Positions 1 to 5,206 of a DNA stretch of 5,206 nucleotides are shown piece by piece (the first letter of the stretch is position 1; the number at the start of each line of letters is the position of its first letter). The translations under genes and the position numbers were made by a program. Origin of the DNA: Xanthobacteraceae bacterium (GTDB lineage Bacteria > Pseudomonadota > Alphaproteobacteria > Rhizobiales > Xanthobacteraceae); assembly GCA_030043175.1 (NCBI GenBank), contig JASHYD010000756.1:1-5206 (forward strand), given 5' to 3'. A model generated the notes under the pieces. The model was not told the origin of the DNA, ran no database searches, and saw only the letters and a list, made by a program, of their open reading frames with translations.

Positions 1-2
1 TC

Positions 3-29
3 TTGACCCTTGCGCCGCCAGCCTATACT
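3..29 (+). promoter_or_regulatory. Possible sigma-70-type promoter for the pmtA-like gene
   Basis: TTGACC (3-8) matches five of six bases of a -35 box and TATACT (24-29) matches five of six of a -10 box. The spacer is only 15 bases, shorter than the preferred 17, which lowers confidence. Transcription would begin near position 36, leaving a leader of about 65 bases before the ATG at 101. No other pair of boxes this good was seen between here and the gene. Confidence 0.4.
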
Positions 30-72
30 CGTGACAACCGTGTGACAGCTCCCGGGGCGGGCAGCGGCCAAA

Positions 73-98
73 TCGATTCCCTCCAGGTCGATTCCCTC
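73..98 (+). repeat. Short direct repeat just before the pmtA-like start
   Basis: The 11-base unit TCGATTCCCTC occurs at 73-83 and again at 88-98, a 15-base period. A shorter copy of its first seven bases, TCGATTC, lies at 104-110 inside the coding sequence. The repeats fill the place where a Shine-Dalgarno sequence would be expected. They may be an operator or a small local duplication; nothing else indicates a function. Confidence 0.6.
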
Positions 99-100
99 TT

Positions 101-703
101 ATGTCGATTCAATCCACGCTAGGTACCGCGAAGAGAACTTTGCGCCTTGACGACGAGGTGCGATTCATCCGTTCCTGGATAGAAGAGCCTCTCGCGATTG
201 GCGCGGTCATGCCATCCGGCAAGCCGCTGGCGCGGGCGATGGCGAAATGCGTCGACCCGGAAACGGAAGGATCGGTTGTTGAACTCGGTCCCGGAACCGG
301 GGCCGTCACGGCGGCGCTGGTGGAACAAGGCATCGAGCCTTCCCGGTTGGTTTTGGTCGAGTTCAATCCGACGTTTTGCCGGCTGCTTCGTACCCGCTAT
401 CCGAAAGCGACCGTGGTGCAGGGTGATGCTTATGGAATCAAGCGCCTGCTCGCGAGCTTGCTACGCCAGCCAGCGGCGGCGGTCGTCTCGGGGCTGCCCT
501 TGTTCACGAAGCCACTCAAGTTGCGGGTGCGCCTTCTGGCTGACGCTTTTTCGCTGCTCGCCCCCAATGCCCCTTTTGTGCAGTTCACCTACGCGATAGT
601 GCCGCCGATTCCCCGTTCGTATTCGGGCGCAACTGCCCGCGCCTCTGAGCGGATTTGGCTGAACATCCCGCCCGCGCGCGTTTGGGTCTATCGTAAGGCA
701 TAG
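101..703 (+). CDS. pmtA: PmtA-type phosphatidylethanolamine N-methyltransferase (class I SAM-dependent)
   Basis: Probably methylates phosphatidylethanolamine with S-adenosylmethionine on the way to phosphatidylcholine, acting at the inner face of the cytoplasmic membrane. The 200-residue length fits the small rhizobial PmtA class. The SAM-binding motif I is ELGPGTG (residues 61-67), with an acidic residue ending the second strand at E87 (LVLVEFNP) and GDA at 108-110. The segment VVSGLPLFTKP (128-138) and the C-terminal NIPPARVWVY (188-197) are typical of this family rather than of the related KsgA rRNA dimethylases. There is no signal peptide or membrane helix. ATG 101 is chosen because the reading DDEVRFIRSWIEEPLAIGAVMPSG begins soon after it and no better start lies near, but no Shine-Dalgarno sequence precedes it. 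Substrate is inferred from family resemblance; the methyltransferase fold itself is secure. Confidence 0.8.
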   Translation: MSIQSTLGTAKRTLRLDDEVRFIRSWIEEPLAIGAVMPSGKPLARAMAKCVDPETEGSVVELGPGTGAVTAALVEQGIEPSRLVLVEFNPTFCRLLRTRYPKATVVQGDAYGIKRLLASLLRQPAAAVVSGLPLFTKPLKLRVRLLADAFSLLAPNAPFVQFTYAIVPPIPRSYSGATARASERIWLNIPPARVWVYRKA

Positions 704-922
704 CATTTTGTTGCCGGGTGCCTTCCCTTGCACAAGGTGCCCCTGCCTGCATGCGGCCAATCGCGTTGGACAACCGGCTCGATCACGCAGCCAGGATTTC
801 GTCCTGGGTCCGATGGCCGGCCGGAGGCCGGGATCGGGTGAACCGGCCCGGGTTCCGCAACTTCCGGGAGGCACGTGCGGGCCTCGCCACTCGGCAGCGC
901 CGGAAAAATCGGGAGAGACGCG
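704..922. other. Non-coding gap with four consecutive inverted repeats
   Basis: No convincing gene lies here; the open frames crossing it are arginine-rich shadows. Four stem-loops follow one another: CCAGGA/TCCTGG (791-807, 5-base loop), CCGGCC/GGCCGG with an outer CGAT/ATCG arm (811-836), GAACC/GGTTC (840-855) and GAGGC/GCCTC (868-885). None is followed by a run of T, so they are not standard intrinsic terminators. No clear promoter was found for the DUF1330-dapB pair. High GC makes short stems common by chance, so a role as a structured leader is only a possibility. Confidence 0.4.
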
Positions 923-1225
923 ATGGCGAAAGGATATTGGGTGGCGCAGATCGAGGTCGGCGATCCGGACGGCTACAAGGACTATGTGGCGGCAAACCAG
1001 GCTGCATTCCGCAAATATGGCGCCCGCTACGTGATTCGCGCCGGGCGCCACGAGGTCGTAGAGGGCAGCTGCCGTTCCCGCCTCGTGGTCATCGAGTTTG
1101 CGGACTACGAAACGGCGCTCGCCTGTTATCGTTCGCCGGAATATCAGCATGCCATCACGTTGCGGCAGGGGCGCGCAACCGCCGATATCGCGGTCGTCGA
1201 AGGTTATGACGGCCAGCAGCCTTAG
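923..1225 (+). CDS. DUF1330 family small protein
   Basis: A 100-residue cytoplasmic protein of the DUF1330 family, which adopts a dimeric alpha/beta ferredoxin-like fold; its biochemical role is not known. Family features are the opening KGYWVAQIEVGDPDGYKDY (residues 3-21), the central strand RLVVIEFADYETALACYRSPEY (53-74), and the closing DIAVVEGYDG (88-97). The ATG at 923 is preferred over the upstream frame opening at 875 because it is preceded by GGGAGA (911-916) at a six-base distance and because family members begin with this residue stretch; the 16 extra residues upstream match nothing. It lies 45 bases before dapB on the same strand, so the two are probably co-transcribed, but this does not establish a role in lysine synthesis. 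Confidence 0.87.
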   Translation: MAKGYWVAQIEVGDPDGYKDYVAANQAAFRKYGARYVIRAGRHEVVEGSCRSRLVVIEFADYETALACYRSPEYQHAITLRQGRATADIAVVEGYDGQQP

Positions 1226-1270
1226 GCGTTTCACCCTCCGGATATCGCCCTTCTCAGGTGGAGGAAAATC

Positions 1271-2101
1271 ATGTCGGACATGCGGCTGGTGGTAGCCGGC
1301 GCCGGCGGGCGGATGGGCCGTGCAGTGATCAGGGCGATCGCCGAAACCGATGGCGTCGCACTGGCCGGTGCCGTCGAGGCGCCGGGCGCAGCCGTGATCG
1401 GACAGGACGCCGGCGAGTTGGCGGGCCTTGGTCGCGCCGGCATCGCGGTGAGCGCCGAACCGCCCGCGCTCCTGGCGGGGGCCGATGGCTTGATCGACTT
1501 CACGACTCCGGCCGCCACGGTAGCGCTGGTCGAACAGAGCGCCGCCCACGGTCTCGTCCACGTCATCGGGACCACCGGGTTGACGCCAGCGCATGAGAAG
1601 CTTGTCGCGGCGGCGGCGGTCATGGCCCGCATCGTCAAGTCTGGCAACATGAGCCTCGGCGTCAACCTCCTGGCCGCGTTGGTCAAGCAAGTCGCCAAAT
1701 CACTCGGTGACGAGTTCGACATCGAGATTCTCGAAATGCATCACAACAGGAAGATCGACGCGCCATCAGGCACCGCATTGTTGCTCGGCGCGGCCGCCGC
1801 TGCGGGCCGCGACATCAATCTCGCCGAACATTCAGTTCGTCTCCGCGACGGTCACACCGGCGCCCGCAAGGCGGGCGACGTCGGCTTTGCGAGCCTGCGT
1901 GGCGGCAGCGTGGTGGGCGAGCACAGCGTGATATTTGCTGGACCGCACGAACGCATCGAGCTCATTCACAGGGCAGAGGACCGCATGATCTTTGCCCGAG
2001 GAGCAATCAAGGCGGCGCTGTGGGCGCGGCGTCAGAAGCCCGGAGTTTATTCGATGACCGACGTGCTTGGGCTGTCAGACAGCCGTGGCACGCAACAGTG
2101 A
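1271..2101 (+). CDS. dapB: 4-hydroxy-tetrahydrodipicolinate reductase
   Basis: Reduces the product of DapA to tetrahydrodipicolinate with NAD(P)H, in the diaminopimelate pathway that supplies lysine and peptidoglycan. The 276 residues are the normal family length. The N-terminal Rossmann fold carries GAGGRMG (residues 10-16), DFT (76-78) and GTTG (100-103). The C-terminal substrate domain has SGNMSLGVN (124-132), the catalytic HH pair with K161 in [15 protein letters not shown] (155-169), and [12 protein letters not shown] (241-252). The ATG is preceded by GGAGG (1260-1264) six bases away. The ending [13 protein letters not shown] is the usual C-terminus; eight additional residues follow and run into the end of gpmI on the other strand. 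All catalytic residues are present and the gene appears functional. Confidence 0.97.
   Translation: MSDMRLVVAGAGGRMGRAVIRAIAETDGVALAGAVEAPGAAVIGQDAGELAGLGRAGIAVSAEPPALLAGADGLIDFTTPAATVALVEQSAAHGLVHVIGTTGLTPAHEKLVAAAAVMARIVKSGNMSLGVNLLAALVKQVAKSLGDEFDIEILEMHHNRKIDAPSGTALLLGAAAAAGRDINLAEHSVRLRDGHTGARKAGDVGFASLRGGSVVGEHSVIFAGPHERIELIHRAEDRMIFARGAIKAALWARRQKPGVYSMTDVLGLSDSRGTQQ
2070..2084. terminator. Hairpin at the convergent dapB/gpmI ends, possible terminator
   Basis: GGCTGT (2070-2075) and ACAGCC (2079-2084) form a perfect six-base-pair stem with a three-base loop. It sits inside the 3' end of dapB and includes the gpmI stop codon (2075-2077). There is no T run on either side, so it is at best a weak intrinsic terminator, perhaps acting in both directions between the convergent genes. 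Confidence 0.3.
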
Positions 2102-3604
2102 AACGCCGGTCATCTCGCCTGGCTTCGGCAGATTCATCAATTCCAGCAGCGTCGGCGCAATATCCGAAAGTCGCCCTTCTGCCAACGCGACGTCGGCGGC
2201 CCCGCTCAGAAGCAACGGCACCGGATTCGTGGTGTGGGCTGTATGAGGGCCGCCGGTGTCGGGATCGCGCATGAGTTCGCAATTGCCGTGATCAGCGGTG
2301 ACAAGCAGAGCGCCGCCGGCCTCGCGTATGGCCTCGGCGAGCTGGCCGACGCCCGCATCTACCGTTTCAACCGCTTTAATTGCGGCGGACAAGATTCCCG
2401 TGTGGCCGACCATATCCGGATTAGCGTAGTTCAATACGATGAGGTCGTATGTGCCGGACCTGATTGCATCCAGCGCCTTGTGCGTAAGTTCCGGCGCCGA
2501 CATTTCGGGTTGCAGGTCGTAGGTCGCAACCTTGGGCGACGGCACCAGGATGCGGTCCTCGCCAGGATAGGGGTCTTCCCTGCCGCCATTGAGGAAATAG
2601 GTGACGTGAGCATACTTTTCCGTCTCGGCCATGCGCAGCTGCCGGAGGTCCGCCGCAGCGACGACCTCGCCCAAGACATTCGATAAGTTCTGCGGCGGGA
2701 AGATCGGCCGCATCAGCACGTCGAGCGCTTTGCTGTACGGCATCATGCCCACTGCACTTGAAAAGCCGATAGTGCGCCGACGCACAAAGGCGGAAAACTC
2801 CGGATCGAGGAGAGCCGTGAGGATTTCACGCACACGATCGGCGCGGAAATTGAAGCAAAGCACGGCGTCGCCGTCGCGCATGCCGCGGTAACCGCCGAGG
2901 ACCGCCGGCGGGATGAACTCGTCGCTGACATCGCGCGAATACGCCTCGACAATCGCTGACTTGGCATCCGGGAAATGCGACCCTTCGGCTTGCGCAATTG
3001 CGCCGTAGGCTTTGGCTACGCGTTCCCAGCGCTTATCGCGATCCATGGCATAGTAACGACCACACACGGTTGCAATCGGGACCGAGGGCGGCAAGGCTTC
3101 GGTCAGCTCCGCGATGTACCGTTCGGCCATCCGTGGCGGGGTGTCTCGACCGTCGGTAAATGCGTGAACGACCGCCGGGATGTTGGCCTTCGCGAGAATT
3201 TTGGCGAGCGCCACTGCGTGATCTTGATGCGAATGTACGCCGCCCGGCGAGATCAGGCCGATGAGGTGGCACGTGCCGCCGGACAGCCGCTGCCGCTCGA
3301 TCAAATCAAGCAGCGCCGGCGCACGAGCGATGTCGCCCCTGGCGATGGCATCGGTAATGCGTGGTAGGTCCTGCATTACGACGCGGCCGGCTCCAATGTT
3401 GAGATGCCCGACCTCAGAATTACCCATCTGTCCCGGCGGCAGGCCGACATCTTTGCCGGAAGTTTGAAGGAAGCTGTGCGGACAGGTCGCCCACAGGTGA
3501 TTGAAAGTGGGCGTACGGGCTTGGCGGACGGCATTGTCAGCCGGGTCCTCTCGCCAACCCCAGCCATCCATGACGACCAGCATCACCGGGCGATATTTCT
3601 GCAT
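2075..3604 (-). CDS. gpmI: 2,3-bisphosphoglycerate-independent phosphoglycerate mutase
   Basis: Interconverts 3- and 2-phosphoglycerate in glycolysis and gluconeogenesis without the bisphosphoglycerate cofactor, using two manganese ions. The 509 residues are the usual length. The alkaline-phosphatase-like domain supplies D13 (VMDGWG), the phosphorylated serine S63 in [14 protein letters not shown] (58-71), D397/H401 in NPDMVGH, D438/H439 in TADHGN, and H457 in [10 protein letters not shown]. The inserted transferase domain supplies H124 (GVHSH), D151-R153-D154 (TDGRDTPP), R183 ([12 protein letters not shown]) and R254/R257 (FRADR). The ATG is preceded by AGAGGA (complement of 3610-3615) at a five-base distance. 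It starts 65 bases after the ada-like gene and may share its transcript; no separate promoter was clear. The end overlaps dapB by 27 bases on the opposite strand. Confidence 0.97.
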   Translation of the reverse strand: MQKYRPVMLVVMDGWGWREDPADNAVRQARTPTFNHLWATCPHSFLQTSGKDVGLPPGQMGNSEVGHLNIGAGRVVMQDLPRITDAIARGDIARAPALLDLIERQRLSGGTCHLIGLISPGGVHSHQDHAVALAKILAKANIPAVVHAFTDGRDTPPRMAERYIAELTEALPPSVPIATVCGRYYAMDRDKRWERVAKAYGAIAQAEGSHFPDAKSAIVEAYSRDVSDEFIPPAVLGGYRGMRDGDAVLCFNFRADRVREILTALLDPEFSAFVRRRTIGFSSAVGMMPYSKALDVLMRPIFPPQNLSNVLGEVVAAADLRQLRMAETEKYAHVTYFLNGGREDPYPGEDRILVPSPKVATYDLQPEMSAPELTHKALDAIRSGTYDLIVLNYANPDMVGHTGILSAAIKAVETVDAGVGQLAEAIREAGGALLVTADHGNCELMRDPDTGGPHTAHTTNPVPLLLSGAADVALAEGRLSDIAPTLLELMNLPKPGEMTGVSLLRATAV

Positions 3605-3669
3605 TCCGATCCTCTATGTGTCGCGCTAAGCGCTTGTTGCAAGAATCTCCCCCCGTTGGGCGGCGCCAT

Positions 3670-4519
3670 TCACACCCTGCCGGCTTCCCATCCGAGCATG
3701 GCGTATTTGCGGATCAGTCCCCAGTGATACCCGGTCAGGTCGCCGCACTTGCCGATGACGCGATGGCAGGGCACCACGAAGGCGATCGGGTTCTTACCAA
3801 TCGCAGCGCCGACCGCGCGCGCTGCCTTGGTCGCGTGAACCTTGCTGGCGATGTCCGAGTATGTGGCGACACGCCCCATTGGGGTTTGCAGCAGAGCCTC
3901 CCACACCCGCACCTCGAAAGCGGTGCCGATCATGACCACCCGCAACGGCCGGTCCGGTCGCCGCAGGCTGGGATCGAAGATGCGTCGCGCCAGCGCGGCG
4001 GTGTGTGCCGCATCCTCGCGAAATCGTGCCCGCGGCCAGCGCCGTCGCATATCATCAACAGCACGGGTTTTCTCACCCCGGTCCGCGAAGGCGAGGCCGA
4101 CAGGCCCGCGCTCCGTCGGCGCAACCAGCACGTCCCCAAACGGCGAGGAATAAAAGCCATAGACGAGTGTCAGGCCACGCGCCGTCCACTCGGCCGGCGA
4201 CATCGCCTCATGGGTGACGAATAGATCGTGCCGGCGTCCCGGTCCGCACAGGGTATCTGGCACGCTCGCCCGGCCGCGCAGCAGCTGTCGGGCCCGATCC
4301 AGTGTGATTGCCGCCATGAATTCCCTCGGCGTCAATCCGGCCCAACGGCGCAACAGACGGTGCAATTCCTCTGGCGTGACACTGCAGGAGCGAGCGATCG
4401 CCAACGCCGGGCTCTGAGCGTCGATGCTGCGGGATGAAAGTGACGGCGCGGCGAACCACATCGTAGTCGCCTTCCGTCCGACGGGCCGCGGCTGCGACCG
4501 TTGCGAGAGCGTACGACAT
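3670..4519 (-). pseudogene. Frameshifted Ada-like AraC-HTH/O6-methylguanine-DNA methyltransferase
   Basis: Relatives join an AraC-type DNA-binding domain to a suicide alkyltransferase that removes methyl groups from guanine O6. The C-terminal half is intact: YGFYSSPFGDVLVAPTERG starts the domain, then GRVATYSDIA, AVGAAIGKNPIAFVVPCHRV with the acceptor cysteine at 3766-3768, and GYHWGLIRKYAMLGWEAG. The N-terminal half is damaged. From ATG 4519 the frame reads ATVAAAARRTEGDYDVVRRA to HRRSEP, but the continuation ALAIARSCSVTPEELHRLLRRWAGLTPREF is in another frame; the switch near 4408 equals one extra or two missing bases. A further loss of about five residues, in frame, occurs near 4245-4255 (SVPDTLCGPGRRHDLF), where relatives have the first helix of the second HTH. 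A 263-residue product could start at ATG 4461, which has GGAAGG upstream. It lies between DUF2244 and gpmI on the same strand. A sequencing error could explain the frameshift. Confidence 0.75.
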
Positions 4520-4540
4520 GCCCAAGATTTAGGGCGTGCC

Positions 4541-4558
4541 CGGCTGCGCCGCCAGCCG
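4541..4558. other. Inverted repeat between DUF2244 and the ada-like gene
   Basis: CGGCTG (4541-4546) and CAGCCG (4553-4558) form a perfect six-base-pair stem with a six-base loop in the 69-base gap after the DUF2244 stop. Read on the minus strand no T run follows, so it is only a weak candidate for ending the DUF2244 transcript. The rest of the gap holds no clear ribosome binding site for ATG 4519. Confidence 0.3.
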
Positions 4559-4588
4559 ATTTCGAAGGCGGAATCGCAGGCCGCAAGC

Positions 4589-5116
4589 TCATTCCAATAC
4601 CGTTCGGGTCGGGCCGCGCTTGGCCTCGCTGATCGCCGCCCCAAGGGCGGCGGCGAAGCTTTCCTTCTCCTTTGGGCCGAGCAGGCTCGCGATCGGCAGG
4701 CGCCGCCCGCGTGAAACGAGGAATAGCCGTTCGAGGCCGAATTCATCGCTGCCTTCGCGCTCAAGGCGTACCCATAACGGATTGAACGACCATTCGGATG
4801 CCTTTCCACGATGGCTGACCTGGCGTACGCGCAGCTCAGAGGCCGTAATGGTGACCTCCTCAAAAGCCGCCGCCGCGCGATAGTTGGCGCGAAACGCCCA
4901 ATAGACCAACAGAACGTCAAGGCCAAAGAAGCCGAACACCGGCCAGGCCCCGAGCAGCAGAAACGCTGTCCCGGCAATGAAGCTGACGCCGCCCACCGCA
5001 GCCATCACGACCAGGAACCCGGCGTGGCTGAGAGAACGATGCGGCGTCACGACGGCGGAGAAAAGCGCCGGTTCGGGCGCGGCGAAATCCGCGGGCGGGT
5101 CATTGCGCGTCGCCAT
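4589..5116 (-). CDS. DUF2244 family inner-membrane protein
   Basis: A 175-residue protein of family DUF2244, an alphaproteobacterial group of unknown function. After a short N-terminal tail, TPHRSLSHAGF (residues 24-34) is the family's entry motif. Two hydrophobic segments follow, at about 31-56 and 58-75 (LGAWPVFGFFGLDVLLVYWAF), joined by a very short turn, which predicts a helical hairpin in the inner membrane. FRANYRAAAAFEEVTI (75-90) leads into a soluble C-terminal domain with RVRQVSHRGKASEWSFNPLWVRLE (96-119), another family hallmark. There is no cleavable signal peptide. The ATG is in the expected place but lacks a clear Shine-Dalgarno sequence; a -10-like box eight bases upstream raises the chance of a leaderless transcript. 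It is probably the first gene of the minus-strand group and diverges from the reading frame at 5139. Confidence 0.9.
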   Translation of the reverse strand: MATRNDPPADFAAPEPALFSAVVTPHRSLSHAGFLVVMAAVGGVSFIAGTAFLLLGAWPVFGFFGLDVLLVYWAFRANYRAAAAFEEVTITASELRVRQVSHRGKASEWSFNPLWVRLEREGSDEFGLERLFLVSRGRRLPIASLLGPKEKESFAAALGAAISEAKRGPTRTVLE

Positions 5117-5124
5117 GGAACTTC

Positions 5125-5155
5125 ACTATAGGAGCAAGATGCGGCAAAAAACCAA
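5125..5155 (-). promoter_or_regulatory. Possible promoter for DUF2244, close enough to give a leaderless mRNA
   Basis: On the minus strand TATAGT (complement of 5125-5130) matches five of six -10 bases, and TTGGTT (complement of 5150-5155) is a weak -35 candidate with a 19-base spacer. The -10 box ends eight bases before the DUF2244 ATG, so transcription would start at or next to the start codon. The boxes overlap the start and first codons of the divergent frame at 5139. The weak -35 box keeps confidence low. Confidence 0.35.
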
Positions 5156-5206
5156 TCCCCCCAAAGCCAAACTGAAGCCGGCCAAGCCGAGTTCCAGGGT
5201 CCAGCG
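5139..5206 (+). CDS. 5' end of an unidentified gene, cut by the window edge
   Basis: An open frame begins with ATG at 5139, preceded by GGAG (5131-5134) at a four-base distance, and runs without a stop to the window end. The visible 22 residues start MRQKTNPPKAKLKPAKPSS: lysine- and proline-rich, with no hydrophobic stretch, which suggests a disordered basic N-terminal tail. Alphaproteobacterial endonuclease III (nth) often has such a tail, and the neighbouring alkylation-repair gene makes that attractive, but no diagnostic motif is visible and the identity is a guess. Its start lies 22 bases from the divergent DUF2244 start. Confidence 0.4.
   Translation, partial: MRQKTNPPKAKLKPAKPSSRVQ

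Noticed and set aside
875..922. Upstream start for the DUF1330 gene at 875
   Set aside because: The extra 16 residues are not family-like, and the ATG at 923 has a well-spaced GGGAGA.
704..922. Lysine riboswitch before dapB
   Set aside because: The hairpins are simple consecutive stems without a multi-helix junction, and I could not match conserved L-box sequence elements.
461..1690. 409-residue open frame on the minus strand antisense to pmtA, DUF1330 and dapB
   Set aside because: It covers three genes with clear family motifs on the other strand, is rich in arginine, aspartate and glycine as antisense GC-rich frames are, and shows no recognisable domain.
2234..2686. 150-residue plus-strand frame inside gpmI
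   Set aside because: It is antisense to conserved gpmI sequence, including the metal-binding motifs, and has no ribosome binding site or recognisable domain.
3605..3669. Dedicated gpmI promoter in the 65-base gap, with small palindromes such as GCGCTAAGCGC
   Set aside because: The only -35-like TTGCAA would pair with a -10 box overlapping the ribosome binding site. The palindromes are short and lack a T run, so nothing can be supported.
4400..4415. Programmed +1 frameshift at a CCC-G sequence in the ada-like gene
   Set aside because: CCC followed by G can slip, but there is no stop or slow codon after it and no stimulatory element is evident, and the protein is also missing residues further on. 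Decay or sequence error is simpler.
4520..4977. N-terminal 150 residues of the 435-residue minus-strand frame that ends with the alkyltransferase domain
   Set aside because: This part overlaps DUF2244 on the same strand in a different frame and has low-complexity arginine/serine composition. It is open by chance; the real Ada-like sequence begins near 4519 in another frame.

Overview
This GC-rich window carries tightly packed housekeeping genes and looks like chromosomal DNA of an alphaproteobacterium, most likely the order Hyphomicrobiales (rhizobia and relatives). That placement is inferred from three things: a rhizobial-type phosphatidylethanolamine N-methyltransferase, a DUF2244 inner-membrane protein, and an AraC-HTH/O6-alkylguanine methyltransferase fusion. 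I found no mobile element, CRISPR array, tRNA or rRNA.

Left part (1-2101), plus strand: a possible promoter at 3-29 precedes a pmtA-like methyltransferase (101-703). A 219-base non-coding stretch with several hairpins follows. Then come a small DUF1330 protein (923-1225) and dapB (1271-2101), 45 bases apart, with good ribosome binding sites, and probably co-transcribed. The functions are membrane phosphatidylcholine synthesis, an unknown small protein, and the diaminopimelate/lysine branch.

Right part (2075-5116), minus strand: read in transcription order it holds a two-helix membrane protein of family DUF2244 (4589-5116), a damaged ada-type DNA repair gene (3670-4519), and gpmI, the cofactor-independent phosphoglycerate mutase of glycolysis (2075-3604). 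Gaps of 69 and 65 bases suggest possible co-transcription. gpmI converges on dapB and the two coding regions overlap by 27 bases, with a perfect hairpin lying across the gpmI stop codon. At the right edge a plus-strand reading frame begins at 5139, only 22 bases from the divergent DUF2244 start. Its lysine/proline-rich beginning could be an N-terminus such as that of endonuclease III, but too little is visible to name it.

The most notable observation is the ada-like gene. Its first HTH region is split between two frames near position 4408, and about five residues are missing from the second HTH, while the alkyltransferase half with its PCHR active site is intact. I see no convincing novel multi-gene system here; the other observations concern gene overlaps and possible regulatory sites.
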